In this document: piece by piece, positions 43,861 through 52,504 of the stretch
Position numbering within the stretch: the stretch's first letter is position 1
Layout of the letters: each line of letters starts with the position of its first letter
NCBI RefSeq assembly: GCF_005116645.1
Contig: NZ_SWCM01000001.1
Span: 372,001-436,000, forward strand
Source of the DNA: Desulfopila sp. IMCC35006
Lineage (GTDB): Bacteria > Desulfobacterota > Desulfobulbia > Desulfobulbales > Desulfocapsaceae
Direction: 5' to 3'
DNA: 64,000 nt
The notes under the pieces: generated by a model
Told to the model about the DNA's origin: nothing
Databases searched by the model: none
Seen by the model: only the letters and a program-made list of their open reading frames with translations
Made by a program: the position numbers and the translations under genes

Positions 43861-43948
43861 CCCGCCAAAAAGCGCTGCGGGATAAGCTCATTCACGAAAT
43901 AATTTTCTTGTCAAAGGCACAAGAAAATTATTTCTAATTCGCTAAATT
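43861..43948. repeat. Composite double-hairpin repeat, copy C2, covering a stop codon
   Basis: CCCGCCAAAAAGCGCTGCGGG hairpin, linker ATAAGCTCATTCACG, then AAATAATTTTCTTGT and ACAAGAAAATTATTT-like arms (perfect stem) and TTAGAAA/TAG end that includes the stop of the chemoreceptor gene (43942-43944). The same block order as A2 and B. Confidence 0.85.
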
Positions 43949-46104
43949 CTAAATTTTTCGATCAGATTTTTCAGAGATTGCGACAACAGCCGCAGCTCTT
44001 CGGCATTTTGCCGCACCTCACCGGTTCCCGTCGATATAGCACTGACCGTGTTGTTTACCTCTGAAATATCTGCAGAAATCTGCTGTGACACGACAGAACT
44101 CTGGGCCACATTTTCCGAAACTTCGCTGATTCCCTGACCCGCCTGGAGAATATTCGAGGTCAATTCGGTCATCGTTGCATTCTGCTCATCGAGTGAAACG
44201 GCAATACCTGACACTATTTTATCAATTTCTGAAATAATATCGGATATTTTCTTAATTCCCGTCACCGTAACTCCGGTGGAGTTCTGAATGCCGTCAATGC
44301 GCTTTTTAATCTCGCCGGTCGCCCCTGCGGTCTGTCTGGCCAGGTCTTTAATTTCGTTTGCAACAACTGCAAATCCCTTGCCGGCCTCTCCAGCCCGGGC
44401 CGCTTCAATGGTGGCATTTAACGCCAACAAATTGGTCTGGGCGGAGATCTCGGCAATAGTTTCTGTCACCTTGCCAATATCGAGTGCGGCACTGCCCAGT
44501 GCATCAACCTTTGCAGAAATATCAGCCGCCTGAAGCACTGCATCTCCGGTTATTTCCTTGGCATTCATTGTCGATCGCTGAATATCGCCGACATTGGAAC
44601 CTATTTCTTCAGTGGCGGTGGTCATCACGTGAACATTGGCCGCCGCCTCTTCAGTTGCGGCTGCAACTGAGGCCATATTGGAACTCATCTGTTCCGTAGC
44701 AGCGGCTACCGAATTGGACCGCTGAGCGGAATCGGTCGAACCGGATTCAATCTTTTCGGATATTTCCACCAGCGACTGGGAAGAATTGTTAAGGTTGCTG
44801 CAATTGCCGTTGACATCTTGAATAAGGATACGAACATTGCCGATAAAGGAATGCATATAAGCGCTGAGCTCTGAGAACTCATCGCGGACAGCGCTTCTGA
44901 ACACTCCCTTGCATTCGCTGCAGGAAGTATATTCACCTGTAACAATTTTCGGACATTGAACGTTTATGGAGGCCGACCCGGCTTCTTCCCAGCAATACCC
45001 TTCTTTACCAAACATGGAACAATCTGTCTTGTCACACTGCATTTTCTCAGAACAATTTACGGGCAGAATTGAAGTGACATCAACCTCCCGGGATAAATCG
45101 CCGCGACTGGCCAGCTCAAGCACGTCATTCATTCTCTGAATAGGTCGATCAATAAGTCTGGTAAAGAGGAAATAAACAAAAAATTGAATGACAACAAGAG
45201 CCGCCACCCCGAAGGCGAGCGAAGTAAGCGCTGTTTTTCTGGCGGCAGCGAGACCAGCACTGATGTCTCTGGGCATGGCCAGAACTCCCACCCCGGTACC
45301 GGAATAGTCTTTTATGGGCATATACGCCGTCATGAGTTCCCGGCCGTCTTTTGCAACCCGCTGTACCTTTATGGTATCCGAGACCATTACCTCTTTTAGA
45401 AACGGAAATTTCTTTTCCGGAATGGTCATGTCGTGGGTCTTTGCCTGGTATTTAAACCCGTCCCCATCCGGCATGATCACCGAGAGATCGTCGTGGATAC
45501 TCGCTTTAATCTGTGCCAGCAATGCATCATTTATCGGTGCGCCGAATTCAACCGACCCGGCATGTTTTTTATTGAGATACAGAACAGGAACGACTGCACG
45601 AATTGATAAGCCGGCATCACCAACCTCGATCCCGACGACATCCTTTTGATTCTGGTTTACCTGAACGACCGATTTTCTGAAGCTGGAAAGATCATCACCA
45701 AACTTTTCCGGCTTTTGCAGACGTAAAAAAGAGGTTGCCGGCGGCAGATGAAAATGAAAGACATTGAGGTCAATTATTTTTTGTAACCCCGCATAAAGCG
45801 GCGCAGCCACATTTAACAGTTCTTCTCGGCTCTGGTACATCACATTATCCTGGATTGACGGCATTCCTGCCACCGTATGCGCCAGAATCCGCAACTGCTC
45901 GGCCTTATCGACGGTAATGGTATCCCGGACCTGGCCAATTTTTATCGTCAACTCTTCCGCCAGTTTCTGAGAGGTATTATTGAGAGTTGCCCGGTATGAA
46001 AGGATGCTCGGAACTGCAACCATCAGGGTAACCAATACGCCCAGTGTGGTGAGCAACTTGGTTTTAACTTTAGAAGGCATGATTTTTTTGATTAATGACA
46101 CCAC
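43942..46104 (-). CDS. Methyl-accepting chemotaxis protein with Cys-rich linker
   Basis: 720 aa. Membrane helix near the N-terminus (TTLGVLVTLMVAVPSILSY), a periplasmic Cache-like sensor of about 280 residues, a second helix (ALVVIQFFVYFLF), a HAMP, and the conserved MA signalling tip EISAQTNLLALNATIEAARAGEAG. Between HAMP and MA lies a block of nine cysteines (CSEKMQCDKTDCSMF, CWEE, QCPK, SCSECKG), resembling the two-CW metal-binding module. GTG 46104 has AGGAG seven bases upstream; a longer ATG start at 46140 is less likely. The stop is in repeat C2. Confidence 0.88.
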   Translation of the reverse strand: MVSLIKKIMPSKVKTKLLTTLGVLVTLMVAVPSILSYRATLNNTSQKLAEELTIKIGQVRDTITVDKAEQLRILAHTVAGMPSIQDNVMYQSREELLNVAAPLYAGLQKIIDLNVFHFHLPPATSFLRLQKPEKFGDDLSSFRKSVVQVNQNQKDVVGIEVGDAGLSIRAVVPVLYLNKKHAGSVEFGAPINDALLAQIKASIHDDLSVIMPDGDGFKYQAKTHDMTIPEKKFPFLKEVMVSDTIKVQRVAKDGRELMTAYMPIKDYSGTGVGVLAMPRDISAGLAAARKTALTSLAFGVAALVVIQFFVYFLFTRLIDRPIQRMNDVLELASRGDLSREVDVTSILPVNCSEKMQCDKTDCSMFGKEGYCWEEAGSASINVQCPKIVTGEYTSCSECKGVFRSAVRDEFSELSAYMHSFIGNVRILIQDVNGNCSNLNNSSQSLVEISEKIESGSTDSAQRSNSVAAATEQMSSNMASVAAATEEAAANVHVMTTATEEIGSNVGDIQRSTMNAKEITGDAVLQAADISAKVDALGSAALDIGKVTETIAEISAQTNLLALNATIEAARAGEAGKGFAVVANEIKDLARQTAGATGEIKKRIDGIQNSTGVTVTGIKKISDIISEIDKIVSGIAVSLDEQNATMTELTSNILQAGQGISEVSENVAQSSVVSQQISADISEVNNTVSAISTGTGEVRQNAEELRLLSQSLKNLIEKFRI

Positions 46105-46395
46105 GTACTTTCTCCTGTTTACAAAATATAAAATCACCAAATACCTGCTTCAATTGCATACAATCGTATCACAGTTTTTTATGGTTAAAAAATTATATTT
46201 CCCCCTCCAGATTGCTCCACAATCCGGGATGGCGAATTTTTTAAGGAAGAAGCCGCAATTAGCCGAACAATTCCACCCAACCTCGCCTCGACTGCCTTTG
46301 ATTGAAATGGCTTTTTCATATGCCTTCGAATATTTCAAAATACTTGAACATGATGCGATTATCTGTTAATCAAAAATCATAATTGAAAAGATGCG

Positions 46396-49300
46396 GTGCT
46401 ATGCCTTTTGGGACGCAAGAAGGTCCTCTTACGAACTCCCTCAACCCATCGCCAATCCTGCTTTATGAGCTTACCCCGGGCAAGCATAAGCAAGACCTCT
46501 CCGTTGATACTTGGTGAAATTGTACGCCGTGAACGGCTGTTTGCCCTTCTTGACAGAAAGCTGCCGACAAGAGCATTCTGGATCTCCGGCCCCGGTGGTT
46601 CAGGAAAAACAACCTTGGTTGCAAGTTACCTGGAAGAAAGAAAAGCACCTTGTCTCTGGTACCAGGTCGATGCCCTGGATGGTGATCCTGCCACTTTTTT
46701 CTACTATCTCGGCCAGGCGGCATCAACTCTGATGGAGTATCCCCATCCGCCAATGCCGTTGCTCACCCCCGAATATCTTCCGAACTTAAAGACCTTCATC
46801 CTCCGCTATTTCGAAAAACTGTATCAGCGAATACGACCTGATTCCTGGTTGATCTTCGACAATTTCCAGGACGCACCGGAGCACTCCCCCCTGCTGCAGA
46901 TTCTCGCAGCTGCGGTTAAACAGCTTCCCGCGCATATCGTTCTCACCATAGTCAGCCGCAGTGTTCCGCCGCCAGCCATGTCACGATTTATCGCCAACAG
47001 AACCATGAAACCTATCGGCGGAAAGCAGATACGATTTTCTCCGGAAGAATTCAGCGCATTTCTCGATTTCAACGGCACCAGGATAGCTGAAGAAGAATCA
47101 AAACGATTGTACCGGATAACTGAAGGATGGATCGCCGGAGCTATCCTGTGGATTCTGCATTGTGAAAACCAGGCTCCGGCCGGTACATTCCCTGCCGGGC
47201 GTACCCCGGAAAATATATTTGATTATTTTGCCACCGAAATACTCGAAAAGGTGGCATCGCCAATACGATCTTTTCTCCAGCAGACATCTCTTCTGCCTTT
47301 TATGACGGCAGAAATGGCCCGCGAACTCACAGATATGCAGGCAGAAGAAATTCTCGAGACCTTAAACCGAAAAAATTTCTTTGTTGAGAAGCGCCAGCTG
47401 CCTGCCACCAGCTACCAATACCATCCTCTGTTCCGTGAGTTCCTGCAAATCACGGCAGCTCGGGAATACCCCTCCTTCACCCTGCAGGAAATGTATGTCC
47501 AGGCAGCGGAGCTCCTCCACAGACATGGTTGCCAGGAAGAAGCAATCGATCTTTACTGCAAGGCCAGGGAATTTGCACCAATGGCCGCAATCGTTGTCGA
47601 GGTGGCCCCTGCCCTGATCGCCCAGGGACGATTCACAACGCTCTCTTTTTGGATAGAAACATTACCGGCAGAATATACCGAAAAAAACCCATGGCTGCTT
47701 TTCTGGCACGGTTTGGCCCAGATGGCCTGCAATCCTCCGGTCAGCCAAACCCTGTGCACCAGGGCCTTTGAGTTGTTCGCCATCAATCAGGATATTCCGG
47801 GGCAAATCCTCAGCTGGTCTACCTGTGTTGAAATGTTTTTTATGCTGCGCAGTGGTTTCACCGAGCTGGATCTATGGATTAAAAATGGAGAACGACTGGG
47901 TGAACTTCTGTCACGGGAGGACTCTCCCCCCGACCTTGCCGGTCGTTTTTGCTCAGGAATGCTGATGGCCCTGTTGCTTCGTGATCAGGGACATCCCGAT
48001 CTTGAGAAATACCAAAACAAGTGTGAAGCACTGCTGAAAGATTGCCGCGACCTGCAGGTCACCTGCAACATCTTAAAAAACCTTTTCTGGTCTTATCACT
48101 GGATTGGTCAGATTGATAAGGCTCAGCTTGCCGTGGCAAAACTGGAGGCTTTACAGAATGTTGAAGATCTGCCGCCGATGGCCCGAATCACCTTGAGCGG
48201 CATCTTCACCTTAGCCGGAGTCATCGCCGGCGACCATCCGCAATGCCTCTCCAAGGCCAGGGAAACACTGGCACTGGCAGATAGTACCGGCATCCATGTC
48301 TATGATTTTATGATGTATGCCTACATTTCCTACACTATGCTGGGAACAGGCGAGCTGGGCCCGATCCAGGCGACCCTGGACAAAATGAAAGAGACTCTGA
48401 TGCCCTTTGCCGTCTGGGACCAGGGGCATTATCATTTCCTCCAGGCCTGGTATCAAATGCAGGCTGGCAATTTGCTGCAGGCGAAGAGCGAGATGACAAC
48501 AGCCGCAAAAATGATCGAAGGCTGCGAAAACCCTTTTACCATCGCCCTCAGCCGAATCCTCCAGTCACAGCTGCTGCTTGAGCTGGGAGAAGCAATTGAG
48601 GCCGAGGAAGTATTGCAACTGGTATGCAACGAAAAAAGACTGGGAAACAGCAGAGCCATTCATTTTATCGCCAGTTTGGCCCTCGCTGATTGCGCGGCCA
48701 TCCAAAACAACCAGGAAAAAAAGTATCTGCAGATGCAAAAAGCCTTTTCCATTGCCAGGAAACATGGGCTGTCAATGCCGTTTGGTCTCTGCCACCGAAG
48801 ACTCGCCGCCCTGTGCGCCTGGGCTCTGGATGCAGAGATCGAAACGAGCACGGTTATGGAGGTCATCAGGCGCTGGCATCTCCGACCGCCCGATCCACGG
48901 ATGATCAGCGACCGGTGGCCCTGGCCGATAAGGATCTACACCCTTGGCAGGTTCGCCGCCCATTGTGAAGGCGAAACGTTTAACACGCAGAGCAAACTGC
49001 CCAAAAAACCTCTGCAGCTGCTGACCTTTCTTATCTCTGCCGGCCGGGAGGGCATTTTCAGGGAAAAAATTGCCAGTCGTTTATGGCCGGACTCCGACGG
49101 CGACCGGGCAATGCAGAATCTCAACACCACCCTGCATCGCCTGCGAAAACTCCTTGGCAGAGATGAGGCTGTAGTTCTGAAAAACGGTCAGCTCATCTTA
49201 AACGATACAGTCTGCTGGGTTGACAGCCACCATTTTATCTGGCTGGCACAACAATCTAAGATCACGTCAATTACTTCCAACAACAGGGAATATCTTGAGA

Positions 49301-49653
49301 GAGCACTTGGCATGTATCAGGGACCATTCACAACCGGTCATGAAAATATACCCGTAGCCGTCAGTTACAGCGGACAGATCGAGAAACACTGGCAGCACCT
49401 TCTGGCCGCCGCCGTCCCTCTCTTCGTTGAAACAACTCTTGCTCACAAAAGTATGCTCCAGAAAGCCTTGGCTGCAGAGAGTACTGCGACAGCTGTTTTT
49501 TCAATTTTAGTGAATGATTTCAAAAAAATGGAGAAAAAAGATGAAGCCTTTGCCATTATACAGAGATGTCACTCTTTACTGGCCGAGCAGGGCATCAGCT
49601 ACAGTCCCAAGACAATGGCTCTCGTAAATGGATACAGAACGAAACGGGAATAA
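46396..49653 (+). CDS. Large STAND ATPase / BTAD transcriptional regulator
   Basis: 1085 aa (or 1062 from ATG 46465). P-loop ISGPGGSGKTTLV near residue 63-75, LIFDNFQD as Walker B, followed by a winged-helix region and a long TPR-like helical array (about 370-830) as in MalT-type regulators. The last about 240 residues are a winged-helix DNA-binding domain (LGRFAAHCEGE to GREGIFREKIASRLWPDSDG) joined to a BTAD domain (LNTTLHRLRKLLGRDE), as in SARP-type activators. ATP and inducer-gated activator. It reads toward the fadL-like gene and away from the 26-43 kb cluster. The start codon is uncertain; no good ribosome site. Confidence 0.85.
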   Translation: MLCLLGRKKVLLRTPSTHRQSCFMSLPRASISKTSPLILGEIVRRERLFALLDRKLPTRAFWISGPGGSGKTTLVASYLEERKAPCLWYQVDALDGDPATFFYYLGQAASTLMEYPHPPMPLLTPEYLPNLKTFILRYFEKLYQRIRPDSWLIFDNFQDAPEHSPLLQILAAAVKQLPAHIVLTIVSRSVPPPAMSRFIANRTMKPIGGKQIRFSPEEFSAFLDFNGTRIAEEESKRLYRITEGWIAGAILWILHCENQAPAGTFPAGRTPENIFDYFATEILEKVASPIRSFLQQTSLLPFMTAEMARELTDMQAEEILETLNRKNFFVEKRQLPATSYQYHPLFREFLQITAAREYPSFTLQEMYVQAAELLHRHGCQEEAIDLYCKAREFAPMAAIVVEVAPALIAQGRFTTLSFWIETLPAEYTEKNPWLLFWHGLAQMACNPPVSQTLCTRAFELFAINQDIPGQILSWSTCVEMFFMLRSGFTELDLWIKNGERLGELLSREDSPPDLAGRFCSGMLMALLLRDQGHPDLEKYQNKCEALLKDCRDLQVTCNILKNLFWSYHWIGQIDKAQLAVAKLEALQNVEDLPPMARITLSGIFTLAGVIAGDHPQCLSKARETLALADSTGIHVYDFMMYAYISYTMLGTGELGPIQATLDKMKETLMPFAVWDQGHYHFLQAWYQMQAGNLLQAKSEMTTAAKMIEGCENPFTIALSRILQSQLLLELGEAIEAEEVLQLVCNEKRLGNSRAIHFIASLALADCAAIQNNQEKKYLQMQKAFSIARKHGLSMPFGLCHRRLAALCAWALDAEIETSTVMEVIRRWHLRPPDPRMISDRWPWPIRIYTLGRFAAHCEGETFNTQSKLPKKPLQLLTFLISAGREGIFREKIASRLWPDSDGDRAMQNLNTTLHRLRKLLGRDEAVVLKNGQLILNDTVCWVDSHHFIWLAQQSKITSITSNNREYLERALGMYQGPFTTGHENIPVAVSYSGQIEKHWQHLLAAAVPLFVETTLAHKSMLQKALAAESTATAVFSILVNDFKKMEKKDEAFAIIQRCHSLLAEQGISYSPKTMALVNGYRTKRE

Positions 49654-49744
49654 ATGTCTTGAGACAGATCGATGCTTCTTTTCACAACGGGAAATAATCT
49701 GTACAGCGCGAATACGTTGCAGCTAGAAATGTGAGGGTACTACC

Positions 49745-50989
49745 ATGTCTCCAGCCAGTCTGTCGCTCGCATATTGCCTCGCTTTGCTCTGGTCTCTTTT
49801 GTTCGTTTCTGCGGTTTCGGCAGGAGGCCCGGCGCATGGCGGGAAAGGTGCCGGCATGGGTACCGCGTTTGCCGCCGTTGCCGACGATCCTTCTGCAATC
49901 GCTCACAATCCAGCCGGAATTGCTTTTCAGAAAGGTACCAGTCTGTATCTCGGAGGAATGGCTGTCGCTCCTGAAACCCGTTATGAAAGCGACAATGGTT
50001 ATAGCGAAGAGACGAAGTCACAGATCTTTATCGCCCCGCATGGTTATCTGAGCTCGGAGCTGGAATGGCATGACGTGACCCTGGGGCTCGGCCTCTTCTC
50101 ACCCTTTGGCATCGGCGGCAGGACCTGGCCGGACCAGGGCATGATCCACTATTTTTCCAAGGAAAGCCTCATTGCCACATTCATGGCCAATCCGGTCATT
50201 GCCTGGCGCCCGCGACCGGCATTGTCAATTGCCTTTGGGATTGATTACCTGTGGGCCTATAATCATGCGACACAATCGGTGAACCAGTCGATATTCCAGG
50301 CACAGGATGGAGAAAGCAGTCTTACCGCCGACGGTGATGGATGGGGGTGGAACGTTGGCCTGCTCTGGCAGGTGAACTCGCAATACACTCTTGGCGCGGC
50401 CTATCGGAGCGGGATTGCGGTTGATCTCGGCGGGAATATCAAGCTGAAGAATATTGCGCCGGCCCTGCAGCCTCTTTTCCAGGGCCCTGAAATCAGCAGC
50501 GACGCGCACACCAATATCGATTTTCCAGAAATTGCGACCCTGGGTATAGCCTGGCACCCCACCACTCGCTGGACGATCGCTGTCGAGGGAGAATGGGTGG
50601 GCTGGTCAAGTTTCCAGCGTCAGATTATTACCGTAGATCAACCCGTCGCAGATGCCGGCTTTGATGATATGGAAATCGTCCAGAACTGGCGAAATAGCTG
50701 GATCGCTAAAACAGGAGTGGAACTGAAGATTGATCACACCTGGGCCCTGCGGACGGGCTATGCCTACCTGTCCACCCCCGTTCCCTCGGCAACTCTTTCT
50801 CCGGCAAATCCCGATGCACACCAGCACAATTACTGTTTTGGTGTCGGGTATACCCGCGACAGATTCACCCTCGATCTGTTTTACGTCTTTGCCAGATACC
50901 AGGACCGAAAAGCAACCGGCGATTTCCTCAACGGTGAATACAGCAACCAAAGCCATTCAATCGGTTTCAGTACCGGATGGCGGTTTTAG
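49745..50989 (+). CDS. FadL/TodX-family outer-membrane transporter
   Basis: 414 aa with signal peptide ending near SAVSAGG. The mature N-terminus has the FadL hatch motif DDPSAIAHNPAGI, then alternating beta-strands with aromatic girdles and a C-terminal WRF end typical of outer-membrane barrels. FadL proteins import long-chain fatty acids or hydrocarbons. GAGGG precedes the ATG. Its TAG stop lies in repeat copy B. Adjacent to the BTAD regulator, which may control it. Confidence 0.9.
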   Translation: MSPASLSLAYCLALLWSLLFVSAVSAGGPAHGGKGAGMGTAFAAVADDPSAIAHNPAGIAFQKGTSLYLGGMAVAPETRYESDNGYSEETKSQIFIAPHGYLSSELEWHDVTLGLGLFSPFGIGGRTWPDQGMIHYFSKESLIATFMANPVIAWRPRPALSIAFGIDYLWAYNHATQSVNQSIFQAQDGESSLTADGDGWGWNVGLLWQVNSQYTLGAAYRSGIAVDLGGNIKLKNIAPALQPLFQGPEISSDAHTNIDFPEIATLGIAWHPTTRWTIAVEGEWVGWSSFQRQIITVDQPVADAGFDDMEIVQNWRNSWIAKTGVELKIDHTWALRTGYAYLSTPVPSATLSPANPDAHQHNYCFGVGYTRDRFTLDLFYVFARYQDRKATGDFLNGEYSNQSHSIGFSTGWRF

Positions 50990-51073
50990 TGACTTAGAAA
51001 AAATTATCTTGTGTTGTTTACAAGTTAATTTTTTTCGTGAAGGAACTTATCCCGCAACGCTTTTGGGCGGGAT
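50985..51073. repeat. Composite double-hairpin repeat, copy B, covering a stop codon
   Basis: Reads TTTTAGTGACTTAGAAA (with the fadL-like stop at 50987-50989), then a hairpin around TTATCTTGTGTTGTTTACAA, then TTCGTGAAGGAACTTAT and the CCCGC-AACGCTTTTGG-GCGGG hairpin. It is the reverse complement in layout to A2 and C2, so each copy points the same way relative to the gene it ends. Confidence 0.8.
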
Positions 51074-51150
51074 TATCACCTTACGCCTGAACTACTATCA
51101 CTTTTTCCATTACCCTTGAAGGCTTGCAAGTCCCTTGTGCGGATCGGTAC

Positions 51151-51330
51151 TTATGCGGTAATCGGTATGCTCTTTTGTTCGACGGTCTCTGCATCTGGCG
51201 ACAACCGTTTTTGGGGCACCAGCACCCTTGTTATAAGCCACAGACCCCACATCGCCAGAGGCAGTAAAACATTCAACACAACGGGCAATAACAGCAAAAA
51301 CACGATTCCTTCCTGATACATGTAAAACAT
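51151..51330 (-). CDS. Small membrane protein (59 aa), unknown
   Basis: 59 codons, start ATG at 51330 preceded by AAGGAGGGGG six bases upstream, a very strong ribosome site. N-terminal 38 residues hydrophobic (one or two helices: FLLLLPVVLNVLLPLAMWG), then a short polar tail with VPQKRLSPDAE. No family recognised. The minus-strand frame is preferred over a plus-strand frame on the same bases starting with TTG, which has no ribosome site. Confidence 0.7.
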   Translation of the reverse strand: MFYMYQEGIVFLLLLPVVLNVLLPLAMWGLWLITRVLVPQKRLSPDAETVEQKSIPITA

Positions 51331-51884
51331 GGCTTCCCCCTCCTTGTTTTATTCATGACCATCGGCTTGATCGATTGCCGATTCCTCCCTATATATGAAA
51401 GATAGCAAGGGGCCAATTACAAATAGATTACAGATCGAATAAAAAAGAGCTGAGGGGCAATAATTCTGTAAATTTTCCTGATTGCCCCGCATGTTCAGCC
51501 ACTGAACCAGATTGTGGGCTGATTTTTAGCGGAAGGACCAGTCTGAACGAGCACCGAAAATAGCATTTTCTCAAAAAGAAATTGTGATTACCACTAAAGT
51601 TCAGCTATATGGGGATATGAGGTGCCCTTTGCACGGGTGTTCCGCAGCCTGGATGGCTGCGGTCAAGCCCCCAGGGAAGGGTTTATGGCGTCCCGTGCAA
51701 AGGGCACCTCATATCCCTCTGGATCTTCTAAGCTGAACTTTAGTGGTAATCACAAAAGAAATTGAAAAGGTTACTGTGTAAAAGATACAATAGTTAGCGA
51801 AAATAACCGTTACCCAGTGCGTCGCCTTGATCTGGAGAATTTCTCCATAATCGACCTGGCCGCCTTACGAAAGAGGCAAAGAAC
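51331..51884. other. Intergenic region containing MITE copy 2
   Basis: The left part holds the promoter region of the 59-aa membrane protein. The middle is the MITE with its 10-bp duplication, and the right end is the PilZ leader. No other gene seen. Confidence 0.6.
51586..51753. mobile_element. MITE-like element, copy 2, with 10-bp target duplication
   Basis: 168 bp. Terminal inverted repeats of 23 bp match perfectly (51586-51608 and 51731-51753; they begin GTGATTACCACTAAAG). The 10 bases just outside, AAAAGAAATT, occur on both sides (51576-51585 and 51754-51763), the classic target-site duplication of transposition. Inner inverted repeats and core hairpin as in copy 1. No coding capacity, so it would be mobilised by an element elsewhere in the genome. 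Confidence 0.9.
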
Positions 51885-52295
51885 ATGTCTAAAACACAAA
51901 CCTTCCGAGTGGTCGGTGGACGTATACATTTCAAATGTCATGCATGCCAGGCCAAACGCATGGTGACAATTCCGCCAGGAGTTCGACAAAGATCCATCCG
52001 CTGTCACAAGTGCGGCGAGTCCACCCGGGCAAGTTTCAATCGCCGTTTAGTGCTAAGAGAACAACAGCGAGGCAAGGTCCTGGTTTCGACCACCGACTGC
52101 AGCAACATTGAAGTTGATCTCTATGATATATCTCTCAACGGAATCGGTTTTGACGTTTCCCCCCGGGATATCAGGAAAATGACGATCGGAGCACAGGTCC
52201 AATTCAGATGCACCTGGAATCCGAGGCTGTTAAGCCAGGGGCGCTATATCATCAGGTCAATCAAAGGTCGACGGATCGGCGTTGAGAGGGGTTAG
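51885..52295 (+). CDS. Zinc-ribbon + PilZ domain protein
   Basis: 136 aa. An N-terminal zinc-ribbon-like pair (FKCHACQ and IRCHKCGES, about residues 18-45) precedes a PilZ region with RR/K-rich start (RRLVLREQQRGKV) and DISLNGIGFDV, which is the (D/N)xSxxG motif in good form, with upstream arginines for c-di-GMP. A c-di-GMP effector that may bind nucleic acid or protein through zinc. AGAGG lies nine bases upstream of the ATG. Confidence 0.75.
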   Translation: MSKTQTFRVVGGRIHFKCHACQAKRMVTIPPGVRQRSIRCHKCGESTRASFNRRLVLREQQRGKVLVSTTDCSNIEVDLYDISLNGIGFDVSPRDIRKMTIGAQVQFRCTWNPRLLSQGRYIIRSIKGRRIGVERG

Positions 52296-52357
52296 TACCC
52301 TACGGATTGCTTTCTTATTTTTTCAGTGGGGCGGGAAAAACACCCCCAAAAGAGCCA

Positions 52358-52462
52358 TTAAGCCTTAGGGCAATTAGAACAGCGCTCCCCTTTCTTCTTC
52401 TTGAATTTTTCACAGCATTTCTTTTTCTTCTTTTTTTCTTTTTTTTCTTTTTTCTTGGCCAT
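52358..52462 (-). CDS. Tiny Lys/Cys-rich protein (34 aa)
   Basis: 34 codons. Begins MAKKKEKKEKKKKKK, then CCEKFKKKKGERCSNCP: a poly-lysine tail followed by CC and CxxC, suited to bind a metal ion while the lysine tail binds a polyanion. AGGGG lies about eight bases before the ATG. It follows parA by 42 bases in the same direction. I recall similarly built short proteins in related bacteria but cannot name a family. Polyphosphate or nucleic acid as polyanion is an inference from the neighbours. Confidence 0.65.
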   Translation of the reverse strand: MAKKKEKKEKKKKKKCCEKFKKKKGERCSNCPKA

Positions 52463-52504
52463 AACAAATCCCCTGTATCGTGCCGAAAGAAAAAACTTTC
52501 GTTG

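Noticed and set aside
51116-51316. 66-codon plus-strand frame with a signal-peptide-like start
   Set aside because: It begins with TTG without a ribosome site and lies opposite the 59-aa minus-strand frame, which has a very strong one.
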